Positions 41,905-50,053 of a DNA stretch of 64,000 nucleotides are shown here, one piece after another (the first letter of the stretch is position 1; each line of letters opens with the position of its first letter). Made by a program: the position numbers and the translations under genes. The notes under the pieces are model-generated. The model worked only from the letters and a program-made list of their open reading frames with translations, did no database searches and was not told the origin of the DNA. The DNA is from Acidobacteriaceae bacterium (GTDB lineage: Bacteria; Acidobacteriota; Terriglobia; Bryobacterales; Bryobacteraceae), in contig JAFAYI010000019.1 in NCBI GenBank assembly GCA_019240475.1, forward strand, positions 62,001 to 126,000. Direction: 5' to 3'.

Positions 41905-43371
41905 CTAGCCCGCGGGAGGCCGCCCGAACCAAGTGGTCAGCACGTCGGCGAGCGCCCGTTGGGCCGGATCTCCCACCCAGGCCACATATCCGTCGGGCCG
42001 AATCAAGACTGCGATCGGAGCACTGACGGCGCCGAGCGCCGGAAGCTCCCAAGGACCGTCGTACTTTGCATCGATCAACTGGACCCGACTTGCCCACGGC
42101 GTTGTCTCAATGCTGCGTGGCTCACCGAAGTTGAGGAGCACCGGCCGTGCCTTGTGCAGCAGGGCGTAGAACCGAAGCGGGCCATGGGAGGTGACCAGGT
42201 CGAGATCGGGCATTCGACGCCCAACAAGCGGGTGTCCGTTACCAAAGTCATAACGAACATCGAGACCAGACATCATCGCGACGTATTGCTTTCGAGCCTC
42301 GTCTCGCTGCAGCAGCTCGCCGACCATCTCGCGCAAGGCCTCGACACGATCGTCACCGCGATAGATAGCGGTGAGGGCCATGGTGTTGCGCAGGACGCGG
42401 GCGCCGATGGGATGCCTCTCGGCGTGGTAGGTATCCAGGAGGCTCTCCGGCGATGTTCCATGAACCACCTGCGCGAGCTTCCATCCCAAATTCACCGCAT
42501 CCTGAAGGCCGATGTTCAGGCCCTGGCCGCCAACCGGGGAATGCACGTGCGCAGCGTCGCCGGCCAGGAGCACGCGTCTGTCCCGATAGGATGCTGCCTG
42601 CCGGGTCATATCGGTGAACCTTGAAATATAGGTGGCGCCGCGAAGACCATAATCCGTGCCGTAGACAGCGGCGAGCGCCTCGCGGACGTCGCTGACGGCC
42701 GGCTGGTCGCTTTGCGCGACGCGCTGTTCGTTCAAGACGACGCGAGCGTGATTGACGCCGGCGAGTTTGGCAATAGCATTGATGCCCTTTTCACCAGGGC
42801 GGATACCCCACTCGGGCTCTTCGGCCGTTTGAATCTCCGCAATCAAGTAACTGGTTGAGGCCTCCCATCCCGGGAACTCGATACCCGCTTTCTTGCGGAT
42901 CAGACTGCGGCCGCCATCGCACCCGACGAGATACCTCGCTCGCAACGATTCGCCGCCGGACAGCTCGACTTGGACCGAGGCGTGGTCCTGCGCAAAGCCG
43001 ATCACCTCACGCCCGCGATAAATCGGCGCCCCCAGTTCGCCGACCCATCCAGCCAAGATGCGCTCGGTATGGGTTTGCCAGAGCGCGAGAAAGTAGTTGT
43101 GGCGAGTCGGGAGGTCACCGATGTCGAGAGCGCCAGCCGCGAAGGGCGTGCTCCGAGTTACCTGACCTTGCGAAAGGAAGCGATCGGCGATGCCCCGCTG
43201 ATCGAGCACTTCGATGGTTCGCATGTGCAGTCCGCCGGCACGCAAGCCGGCGAGATCCTGGGTTTCGCGCCGCTCGACGATGGCGACGTCTACGTGTGCT
43301 AGCGCCAATTCGGCCGCCAGCATCAAGCCGGTCGGGCCTCCTCCGGCGACTACAACCTCATGCTCGATCAT
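41905..43371 (-). CDS. FAD-dependent aromatic monooxygenase (PheA/TetX-type, class A)
   Basis: 488 residues from ATG 43371, preceded by GGAG. GxGxxG FAD motif VVVAGGGPTGLMLAAELALAHVDVAIVERR (residues about 5-35), the second FAD motif RRVLLAGDAAHVHSPVGGQGLNIGLQDAVNLGWKL (about 270-304) with the conserved GD-AAH and GQGLN-x-G-x-QDA. A C-terminal thioredoxin-like domain is present, as in phenol-hydroxylase and polyketide hydroxylases. It hydroxylates aromatic compounds; members also inactivate antibiotics such as rifampicin or tetracycline. It is 36 bp downstream of marR. Confidence 0.92.
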   Translation of the reverse strand: MIEHEVVVAGGGPTGLMLAAELALAHVDVAIVERRETQDLAGLRAGGLHMRTIEVLDQRGIADRFLSQGQVTRSTPFAAGALDIGDLPTRHNYFLALWQTHTERILAGWVGELGAPIYRGREVIGFAQDHASVQVELSGGESLRARYLVGCDGGRSLIRKKAGIEFPGWEASTSYLIAEIQTAEEPEWGIRPGEKGINAIAKLAGVNHARVVLNEQRVAQSDQPAVSDVREALAAVYGTDYGLRGATYISRFTDMTRQAASYRDRRVLLAGDAAHVHSPVGGQGLNIGLQDAVNLGWKLAQVVHGTSPESLLDTYHAERHPIGARVLRNTMALTAIYRGDDRVEALREMVGELLQRDEARKQYVAMMSGLDVRYDFGNGHPLVGRRMPDLDLVTSHGPLRFYALLHKARPVLLNFGEPRSIETTPWASRVQLIDAKYDGPWELPALGAVSAPIAVLIRPDGYVAWVGDPAQRALADVLTTWFGRPPAG

Positions 43372-43407
43372 GTCCGCACTCCGCCGGCATTGCGCTTGTA
43401 GCATTAC

Positions 43408-43887
43408 TCAGCATGGCCGCTGCATGCGATAGCCGGGATGTACGCCAGGGGTGAGATCCTGCGCATTTGCGATCTTCTGCAGGAGCACAGCCAATTGCCG
43501 CCGCTCTTCTTTGTCAAGAGATCGCAACAGGTCTTCCTGGTGTTCGCGAGCCACTCTCCCTATGTCCTCCAGAGTCGCAGCGCCTTGCGGCGATAAAAAT
43601 AAAGAGTATTGACGCCGATCGTCGGCATTCGGGCGCCGTTCAACGAGGCCACGTTGTTCCAGGCCATCGATGAGAGCGACTACGCGGCTCGGGTGCGCGC
43701 CGAGCCTGCCGGCGAGTTCCTGCTGACTGAGGCCGGGCGAGCCGCGTAGGATGCGCAGGATTCCGGCGTCCGGCGGCGCCAGCTTCAGCGGCGCGAGTCG
43801 TTCAGCGAAGCGGCGGGCTGCATGAGCGCCGATCTGCGCCAGTAGAAATGCAGGACCAGGACCGCTCCGGTATTTAGATGAGTTCAT
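43408..43887 (-). CDS. MarR-family transcriptional regulator
   Basis: 159 residues. Winged helix at about 40-110: GILRILRGSPGLSQQELAGRLGAHPSRVVALIDGLEQRGLVERRPNADDRRQYSLFLSPQG, with the MarR wing DDRR-x-Y/x-S-L-x-L-S-P-x-G. Upstream and downstream helices form the dimer interface. It probably represses itself, the monooxygenase gene downstream and perhaps the divergent permease, through the palindromes at 43887-43933. Its likely ligand is an aromatic compound or antibiotic. Confidence 0.88.
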   Translation of the reverse strand: MNSSKYRSGPGPAFLLAQIGAHAARRFAERLAPLKLAPPDAGILRILRGSPGLSQQELAGRLGAHPSRVVALIDGLEQRGLVERRPNADDRRQYSLFLSPQGAATLEDIGRVAREHQEDLLRSLDKEERRQLAVLLQKIANAQDLTPGVHPGYRMQRPC

Positions 43888-43899
43888 GTTGTACCAACA
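43887..43899. promoter_or_regulatory. palindrome TGTTG-TAC-CAACA next to the marR start
   Basis: Perfect 5-bp arms around three bases; it begins at the last base of the marR start codon. Candidate operator half of a MarR autoregulation site. Confidence 0.3.
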
Positions 43900-43920
43900 G
43901 CTTATTGCATTGCTAAATAG

Positions 43921-43933
43921 TTTATGTCATAAA
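43921..43933. promoter_or_regulatory. palindrome TTTATG-T-CATAAA between marR and the permease
   Basis: Perfect 6-bp arms around one base, with weaker symmetry reaching out to about 43916-43938. It ends 7 bases before the permease ATG and lies in the marR promoter region. This is the usual size and AT-rich composition of a MarR operator. Confidence 0.5.
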
Positions 43934-43940
43934 TGATTGT

Positions 43941-46451
43941 ATGGAACAAGCAAATAGGGCGGGCGACGGGAGCCATGGGAACCTTGCGCGCGACTTTGGG
44001 AAAGACCTGATCTACGCGCTGCGAACGCTGCGAAAAGCTCCGGTCTTTGCCGTTTTTGTGGTTCTGACGCTCGGATTGGCGATTGGCGCGAATACGACGG
44101 TTTTCACGGTCATCAACACGTTGCTCTTGAATCCGCTTCCGGTTCCGAAGTCCTCAGAGCTCGTAAGCGTGAACGCCGCAAAGCTGGGGACGGGCGCGAA
44201 GGCAGGAGCGCCGCTGCAGCTTTCCTACGCAGATTTCAAAGACATCGAATCGGGCGAGACGGTTTTCAGCTCCCTGGCCGCTTATTCTTCTCCACGCGGG
44301 GCGACGTGGCAAGCGGGGAACGGTTCTCAAGGCCTGTTCGCAGAGTTGGTAACTGGGAATTATTTCCAAACGCTCGGGCTCCAGCCGGCAAGAGGGAATT
44401 TCTTCTCCTTAGAAGACGATAGCGCTCCGGGAGCTCATCCGGTAGCCGTCATCAACTACGGAACATGGCAACAGCGCTTTGGCGGCGATCCCGCCATTAT
44501 CGGCAAGACACTACTCTTGAACCACGTCGAGCTAACAGTTATCGGCGTTGCGCCGCAGCATTTTATTGGGGTGAGTGCAATTTTCGGGCCCGATCTCTGG
44601 ATTCCGACTGCCATGGCCAAGCAGCTATTTCCAACCGAAATGGCGAATGTGTTCGAGGACCGCGGCAAGTCTCTCTTCGAGGGCATCGGGAGGCTGCGCC
44701 CAGGCATCCTGCAGGGACAGGCCCGAGCGAATCTTTCGAAAATTGCTTCGGGCCTGGCGCGCGAATACCCGGCGACAGATGAAGGCCGAACGGCGACTGT
44801 GCAGCCAGTCCGCGACGTACTATTCGCCAATAACGGAGCGAGCTCCGGGTCGGTTCTTTACGGCAGCGTGGGACTGCTGGTTGTAGTGGGCGTGGTCTTG
44901 CTCATCGCGTGTTCGAACGTTGCGAACCTATTGCTGGCGCGGACCGCCGGCAGACGCCACGAGATGGCCGTGCGGCTCGCGATGGGCGCCCGGCGCGGAA
45001 GACTTCTGCGGCTATTGCTCACCGAGAGCATCCTGCTTGGTTCACTCAGCGGCGCCACCGGAGTGCTCTTCGCCTATGCGGCGCTTCGCCTGTTGTTTCA
45101 TGTGTTGCCTTCAGGAGCAAACTTCGTGGTTCCGAAGTTCGACGCGACGGTATTTCTGTTTGCGCTGATTGTTTCGCTGTTGACGGGCTTGCTTTTTGGC
45201 GCTCTGCCGGCGCTGAGAGCAACGGATGTTCCGGTCGGGGAGATGCTGAAGGAAGAAGCGCGAATCATGGGCAGGAGTCGCCGTAAAGTAACGCTTGCGA
45301 ACGCGTTGCTGAGCGGGCAGGTCGCATTCTCATTTCTGTTGCTGCTATTGGCGGGCTTATTTTTGCGAAGTATCGGCCGGGCGTATACGATCGATCCGGG
45401 CTTTCAGACGGCACATCTCGCCATCTTTATGACCAGCCCGGGGCAAGCCGGATACAACAAGCCGCGCACGAAAGCCTTTTACAAAGATGTTCGGGAACGC
45501 GTCTCGACAATCAGGGGAGTGGAATCGGCGTCCTGGGCATCCAACCTGCCGCTATGGGAACGACCGACCGCCGCCTTAGAAGCCGAAGGCTATGAGAAGC
45601 GATCTCGAACGGACGCGGTCGCGACGATCGTGAATACCGTGGATCGGGATTACTTCGACGCTGCCGGCGTGGCGATGGATCGTGGACGGCCGTTTACAGA
45701 AATCGACCGGGAGAATTCGACGCCGGTGGCGATCGTAAACGAAAAGATCGCGAACGATTACTGGCCAGGACAAGATCCTGTAGGAAAGCGCATTCGGCTT
45801 GCCGGAGAGCAAGAATTCCGGCAGGTGATTGGCGTAGCGAAGAACGCTAACTATACAAATTGGGGAGAGGCGGCGCAACCCTGCCTCTATATTCCTCTCG
45901 AACAGAAGTATTCGGATGGCATGGCTTTGTATGTACGGACTAGAGGCAATCCGCGGGAGGCCTTGACGCCTATCCAGCAGGAGTTCCACGCGATGGCGCC
46001 GCAAGTAAAGATCTCGGTTCTAACCGGACCCGAGCTGATTAGAGACGGCCTGTTTTTCGCGCGAACAGGCGTTGCGCTTCTAAGCGTATTCGGATTTCTT
46101 GCCCTGGGCCTGGCCAGTATTGGCCTCTACGGAATCCTTGCGTACGAGGTGGCTCAGCGAAGGAGAGAAGTCGGCCTGCGCATGGCGCTTGGCGCCGGAA
46201 GGCGGAACATTCTGCGGCTGATTGTCTGGGAAGGGATGTCGTTGGCCGGAGCAGGCGTTCTAATTGGGCTCGCGGGCGCCGTAGCGGTAGCTCGCCTGCT
46301 GACCCGCTTCCTCTATGGCATCAGCGGAGGAGATCCGCTTAGCGTGTTGGGCGCTGCCATGGTGTTGTCAACGGTCGCGTTTCTTGCGTGCTATCTTCCG
46401 GCGCGCCGCGCAAGCAGGGTAGATCCGCTGGTGGCATTGCGCGAAGGCTGA
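43941..46451 (+). CDS. ADOP-type ABC permease (acidobacterial duplicated orphan permease)
   Basis: 836 residues. The N-terminal start ARDFGKDLIYALRTLRKAPVFAVFVVLTLGLAIGANTTVFTVINTLLL and first extracytoplasmic MacB-type domain NPLPVPKSSELVSV are typical of the ADOP family. There is a periplasmic core domain, then four-helix permease unit one (ICSNVANLLLARTAGRRHEMAVRLAMGARRGRLLRLLLTES, about 320-430), a second periplasmic domain and permease unit two with the same RR-E-x-G-x-R-M-A-L-G-A-G-R motif (about 735-830). No ATPase gene accompanies it. It may act as an antibiotic or peptide exporter with an ATPase made elsewhere. Confidence 0.92.
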   Translation: MEQANRAGDGSHGNLARDFGKDLIYALRTLRKAPVFAVFVVLTLGLAIGANTTVFTVINTLLLNPLPVPKSSELVSVNAAKLGTGAKAGAPLQLSYADFKDIESGETVFSSLAAYSSPRGATWQAGNGSQGLFAELVTGNYFQTLGLQPARGNFFSLEDDSAPGAHPVAVINYGTWQQRFGGDPAIIGKTLLLNHVELTVIGVAPQHFIGVSAIFGPDLWIPTAMAKQLFPTEMANVFEDRGKSLFEGIGRLRPGILQGQARANLSKIASGLAREYPATDEGRTATVQPVRDVLFANNGASSGSVLYGSVGLLVVVGVVLLIACSNVANLLLARTAGRRHEMAVRLAMGARRGRLLRLLLTESILLGSLSGATGVLFAYAALRLLFHVLPSGANFVVPKFDATVFLFALIVSLLTGLLFGALPALRATDVPVGEMLKEEARIMGRSRRKVTLANALLSGQVAFSFLLLLLAGLFLRSIGRAYTIDPGFQTAHLAIFMTSPGQAGYNKPRTKAFYKDVRERVSTIRGVESASWASNLPLWERPTAALEAEGYEKRSRTDAVATIVNTVDRDYFDAAGVAMDRGRPFTEIDRENSTPVAIVNEKIANDYWPGQDPVGKRIRLAGEQEFRQVIGVAKNANYTNWGEAAQPCLYIPLEQKYSDGMALYVRTRGNPREALTPIQQEFHAMAPQVKISVLTGPELIRDGLFFARTGVALLSVFGFLALGLASIGLYGILAYEVAQRRREVGLRMALGAGRRNILRLIVWEGMSLAGAGVLIGLAGAVAVARLLTRFLYGISGGDPLSVLGAAMVLSTVAFLACYLPARRASRVDPLVALREG

Positions 46452-46467
46452 GAAAGGAGTGTTTTCG

Positions 46468-47175
46468 ATGTTGGCTACTGAACGGCAAATGGCATCCCGC
46501 CGTTTGGCTCACCCGAAATGGCTGTTGACGGGATTCTGGATTTGCGTGTTCATCGCTATCGGCGTTGTAGCGCGAAGGCTCGCCGCGCTGGCGAACTCCG
46601 GGCCGGCAGGCAACTCGCCGACGGCTTCGCTCGACGCAACTTTCGACGCGCATGCGGCGCTGACTCTCGCGCACATTGTGCCGGCGGCAGTGTTCGTGGG
46701 TCTGGCTGTTCTTGTTCTCTTCCGAGCGAAGCACAACAAATGGGTAGACCGCGCGTTCTTTCTGTTAGGCGCGATCACCGGGTTGACGGCATACGCAATG
46801 AGCGCCTACGCGGTCGGGGGCCGGACCGAACGCGCAGCCGTTTTCCTGTTCGATAGCTGGTTCTTGTATTGTCTGGCTCGCGCATTCCGGTTCGGCGTTC
46901 AGGGAAACACCGCCGCCAAACGAGAATGGACAACGCGAGGCGTGGCCATTCTGCTGGGGATTGCAACGACTCGTCCGGTCATGGGGGCGTTCTTTGCGAC
47001 GAGTTCATTGACCCATCTGACCTTCCACCAGTTCTTTGGCATCGCCTTCTGGATTGGGTTCTCCATCAATGCGGTTGTGATCGAGTTTTGGCTGCACTCG
47101 AAACGCCGTTTCCGCTTGCATGGAGAGCCGCCGCCACCAGGTCTGCGCGCGGGAGACATCGCGCATGATCTGTGA
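46468..47175 (+). CDS. DUF2306-like integral membrane protein
   Basis: 235 residues from ATG 46468, which follows AGGAG by 8 bases. Six hydrophobic helices: WLLTGFWICVFIAIGVVAR, LTLAHIVPAAVFVGLAVLVLF, AFFLLGAITGLTAYAMSAYAV, AVFLFDSWFLYCLARAF, GVAILLGIATTRPVMGAFF and FFGIAFWIGFSINAVVIEFWL. The conserved H-x-x-P, D-x-x-F and TRP positions fit the DUF2306 membrane family. It begins 16 bp after the ADOP stop, likely the same transcript. Its last 171 bp overlap the 3' end of ribF on the other strand. Confidence 0.7.
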   Translation: MLATERQMASRRLAHPKWLLTGFWICVFIAIGVVARRLAALANSGPAGNSPTASLDATFDAHAALTLAHIVPAAVFVGLAVLVLFRAKHNKWVDRAFFLLGAITGLTAYAMSAYAVGGRTERAAVFLFDSWFLYCLARAFRFGVQGNTAAKREWTTRGVAILLGIATTRPVMGAFFATSSLTHLTFHQFFGIAFWIGFSINAVVIEFWLHSKRRFRLHGEPPPPGLRAGDIAHDL

Positions 47176-48030
47176 CTTCAAAGCGTCGGGACTCGGGAAT
47201 TGGCGCTCGTGGCGCACGAAGCGATGGAAGAGCACCTCGATGCGGGTGGGCGCGGGACCCTGGAGCGGGGTGAGCAGGAATGTTTCAATGGTGAACTGGT
47301 CGCCGCCGAAAGTGGGGCGGACGCCGCAGTTGGTGATGGATTGCCAGCGGCGCGCGGTGGAGGGCTCGCGTGTTTCGGTGATGTAGACGCCGCGCGGAAC
47401 GATTTGGCCCGCGGGCGGAAGCAGGTTCAAGGTGGGCACAGTTTGCCTGGCGCCAACGCCATGGCCGGAGACGACCGATCCTTCGATCGAGAAGCAGCGG
47501 CCGAGCAGGCGCGCCGCACGGGAGACATTGCCGGAGGCAAGATAGCGGCGGATGGTCGAACTTGAGATGATTTCACCGCGATAGGAAACGGGCGGCACGA
47601 TCTCGACTTGAAAGCCGTATTCGGCGCCGAGCGCGGCAAGGGTTTGTGGCGTACCGGATTGCCTGTGGCCGAAGCGAAAATTCTCGCCGACGAAGACGGC
47701 GCGGGAATGCCAGCGGTCGCGCAAAAATTCGGACGCGAATTCGCGGGGCGAGAGCTTGGCGATGGCGGGGGTGAACGGCAGTATGTAGACTTCGCGAATG
47801 CCTGCGGCCTTGAGCAGGGCGATGCGCTGGGGGAGCGCGCAGATCATTTGCGGCGTGCGCTCGGGGGCGATCACGACCGTGGGATGTGGATGGAAGGTAA
47901 GGGCGGCAGAGACGATGCGATGGGCTTCGGCGTAGCGAACCGCGGCTGCGCAGAGGGCCTGGTGTCCCAGATGGACACCGTCGAAATTGCCGACCGTCAG
48001 GGCGCATGGTTCGAATGGGACAGTAGTCAT
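47005..48030 (-). CDS. ribF: bifunctional riboflavin kinase / FAD synthetase with C-terminal extension
   Basis: 341 residues. The FAD synthetase half has LTVGNFDGVHLGHQAL (about 11-26), LTFHPHP, VGENFRFGHRQSG and ISSSTIRRYL. The riboflavin kinase half has GRCFSIEGSVVSGHGVGARQTVPTLNL (about 174-200) and RRWQSITNCGVRPTF. RDVSRAQTWW is the normal end; about 40 further residues (RLSMQAETAF and on) follow that homologues lack. That extension, and the region before it, run antisense into the DUF2306 gene. It makes FMN and FAD. Downstream of the MBL gene with a 4-bp overlap. Confidence 0.92.
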   Translation of the reverse strand: MTTVPFEPCALTVGNFDGVHLGHQALCAAAVRYAEAHRIVSAALTFHPHPTVVIAPERTPQMICALPQRIALLKAAGIREVYILPFTPAIAKLSPREFASEFLRDRWHSRAVFVGENFRFGHRQSGTPQTLAALGAEYGFQVEIVPPVSYRGEIISSSTIRRYLASGNVSRAARLLGRCFSIEGSVVSGHGVGARQTVPTLNLLPPAGQIVPRGVYITETREPSTARRWQSITNCGVRPTFGGDQFTIETFLLTPLQGPAPTRIEVLFHRFVRHERQFPSPDALKSQIMRDVSRAQTWWRRLSMQAETAFRVQPKLDHNRIDGEPNPEGDAKELVEGQMGQ

Positions 48031-48833
48031 TCCGCCGCACTTCGTCCAATGGGGATTTCGAGGCCGTCGTAGGCCAGATGCACGCCCGGGGGCAAGCGCG
48101 CCTCGAGCGAGGCGTGCAGAAGGTCATGCGAAATATGAGTGAAGAAGGCGCGCTTCGGCCGCAGCAACTCGACGGTCTTGAGCGAGGCTTCGACAGTCGA
48201 ATGCGTGGGGTGCGGATTGTGGCGCAAGGCGTCGAGGAACAGCACGTCGAGATGCGAGAGAAGGTTGAGGCTTTCGAGAGGAATCTCGCTGTGATCCGTC
48301 ATGTAGGCGCAATCGCCGAAGCGGAAGCCATAGACCAGGCCTTTACCGTGGAAGGCGCGAACGGGCAGAATGTCCAGCGCGAGGCCGGGAATCCGGATGG
48401 GCTCCTCTTCGAAGCAGTGCAGGCTCAGGCGAGGGCGGCTGGACTCGCTTGGCGAGTCGTCGAAGACGTACTGAAAGGTGCGTCGGATGACATGCAGGGA
48501 TGCGGCGGAGGCGTAGATGGGAATCTCGCGCTTCTGCATGAAGTTGAACGGGCGGACGTCGTCGAGACCGAGGATGTGGTCGGCGTGAGAGTGCGTATAA
48601 AGAATGGCGTCGATGCGGTCAATGGCGAAGCGCAGGGCCTGGTAGCGGAAATCGGGGGAAGTGTCGATTAAGACGCGGTGTTCGCCGAGCCGCAGGAGAA
48701 CGGATGGGCGCAGGCGTTTGTCGCGAAGATCGTCGGAGGCGCAGACCTTGCATCGGCAGCCGACCATAGGGACGCCGACGCTGGTGCCGGATCCTAAGAC
48801 CAGGATGGAGGCATGCTCGAATTCGCCGAGCAT
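48027..48833 (-). CDS. MBL-fold phosphodiesterase (PhnP-like)
   Basis: 268 residues. The N-terminus LVLGSGTSVGVPMVGCRCKVCASDD carries the C-x-C-x-x-C structural-zinc motif of PhnP-type enzymes. Metal centre: YTHSHADHILGLDD (His, His, Asp, His), AFHGKG, DHSEIP and FFTHISHD. It hydrolyses cyclic phosphodiesters. It starts directly after the DUF1844 stop and overlaps ribF by 4 bp; the three genes are co-transcribed. Confidence 0.88.
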   Translation of the reverse strand: MLGEFEHASILVLGSGTSVGVPMVGCRCKVCASDDLRDKRLRPSVLLRLGEHRVLIDTSPDFRYQALRFAIDRIDAILYTHSHADHILGLDDVRPFNFMQKREIPIYASAASLHVIRRTFQYVFDDSPSESSRPRLSLHCFEEEPIRIPGLALDILPVRAFHGKGLVYGFRFGDCAYMTDHSEIPLESLNLLSHLDVLFLDALRHNPHPTHSTVEASLKTVELLRPKRAFFTHISHDLLHASLEARLPPGVHLAYDGLEIPIGRSAAE

Positions 48834-49214
48834 CTACCCGGTTTTCGTTCCCTTTCCGCCGTCCGCGGTGACGATCAGCGGGCTTTCATCGGCAGCGCCG
48901 GAGGCGGGCGCCGAGGCAGTGGATTTGCCGGCGCGCTTCAATTCATCGGAGACCTGGACGAAGCGAAAGCGGAGTTCGGTGAGCCCGTTTTCAACCAGGC
49001 GCTGTTCTTCGGTGGTGAGGTTGCCCCGGGTTTTTTCCTGCAGCATGGCGAGCAGATCGATAGAATGGCGCGCCAGTGGGAGATTGGGCTCGGGATGTTC
49101 GTCCTTTTCGCCGAAACTCAGGAGGCCGAGCTGCACTTGCGCCTGCATCAGGATGGATTCGACCAGGAACAGGAAATCCGCCGGGGGGATGGGGAGTTCG
49201 GTGCTATCTGCCAT
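48834..49214 (-). CDS. DUF1844-family protein
   Basis: 126 residues. PADFLFLVESILMQAQVQLGLL, then ARHSIDLLAMLQEKTRGNLTTEEQRLVENGLTELRFRFVQVS (about 48-90) is the DUF1844 signature (A-x-x-x-I-D-x-L-x-x-L-x-x-K-T-x-GNL). The C-terminus is a polar Ala/Ser tail. Function unknown, cytoplasmic. It is the first gene before the MBL and ribF genes and divergent from mazG across 14 bp. Confidence 0.85.
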   Translation of the reverse strand: MADSTELPIPPADFLFLVESILMQAQVQLGLLSFGEKDEHPEPNLPLARHSIDLLAMLQEKTRGNLTTEEQRLVENGLTELRFRFVQVSDELKRAGKSTASAPASGAADESPLIVTADGGKGTKTG

Positions 49215-49228
49215 ACGAGACTTGTCTT

Positions 49229-50053
49229 ATGAACATTGTGTCAGACGGGGTTGCGGAGGAGCGCGCGGCCGAAGCGGGCAGAAAGTTCGCGGAGCTGATG
49301 CGGGTGATGGCGAAGCTGCGCGCGCCGGGCGGATGCCCGTGGGACCGAAGGCAGACGTTCGAGACGATCAAGCCGTATCTGCTCGAAGAGACCTATGAGG
49401 TGATGGACGCAATCGATCGGAGGGATTGGCAAGGGCTCGCGGAAGAGCTAGGCGACCTGCTGCTCCAGCCGGTTTTCTTTGCCGCGATGGCAGCCGAAGA
49501 GGGGCTGTTCGAGATTTCGGATTCGCTGGAAGCGATCAACCAGAAGCTGGTGCGGCGGCACCCGCATGTTTTCGGGAATGCGACGGCGGAGACGCCGGAG
49601 GATGTGAAGCTGCGCTGGGACGAGATCAAGAAAGGGGAGAAAGCGGCGCGAGGCGCGGCGGCGGAGGCGTCCGTGCTGGATGGGGTTCCGCGGAATTTGC
49701 CGGCGCTGGTGGAAGCGGAAAAGATCAGCCATAAGGCCGCGGGGCTGGGCTTCGAATGGCCGGAGATCGGCGGGGTGCTGGAGAAGCTGCAGGAGGAAGC
49801 GGCGGAGCTGGCGCGCGCGCAGAACGAAGGGGACAAGGCGCACGTGGAACATGAAATAGGTGATTTGTTGTTTACGCTGGTCAACCTGTCGCGCTTCTTG
49901 AAAGTGGATCCGGAGCAGGCGCTGCGCAAGACGAATGCGCGGTTTCGGAGGCGTTTCGCGCATGTGGAGAAGCAGGCGGGCGGCGAGCTGGCGGACGTGC
50001 CGCTGGAGCGAATGGAGCAGTGGTGGCAGGAGGCGAAGGGGTTGGAGAATTAG
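49229..50053 (+). CDS. mazG: nucleoside triphosphate pyrophosphohydrolase MazG
   Basis: 274 residues from ATG 49229. It has two MazG domains: LRAPGGCPWDRRQTFETIKPYLLEETYEVMDAIDRRDWQGLAEELGDLLLQPVFFA (about 30-85) with the E-x-x-E-(12-28)-E-x-x-D metal motif, RRHPHVFG and a second copy VLEKLQEEAAELARAQNEGDKAHVEHEIGDLLFTLVNLSRF (about 188-228). It hydrolyses NTPs and dNTPs to monophosphates, housecleaning or stringent-response related. Its stop overlaps that of the M19 peptidase gene by 4 bp. Confidence 0.93.
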   Translation: MNIVSDGVAEERAAEAGRKFAELMRVMAKLRAPGGCPWDRRQTFETIKPYLLEETYEVMDAIDRRDWQGLAEELGDLLLQPVFFAAMAAEEGLFEISDSLEAINQKLVRRHPHVFGNATAETPEDVKLRWDEIKKGEKAARGAAAEASVLDGVPRNLPALVEAEKISHKAAGLGFEWPEIGGVLEKLQEEAAELARAQNEGDKAHVEHEIGDLLFTLVNLSRFLKVDPEQALRKTNARFRRRFAHVEKQAGGELADVPLERMEQWWQEAKGLEN

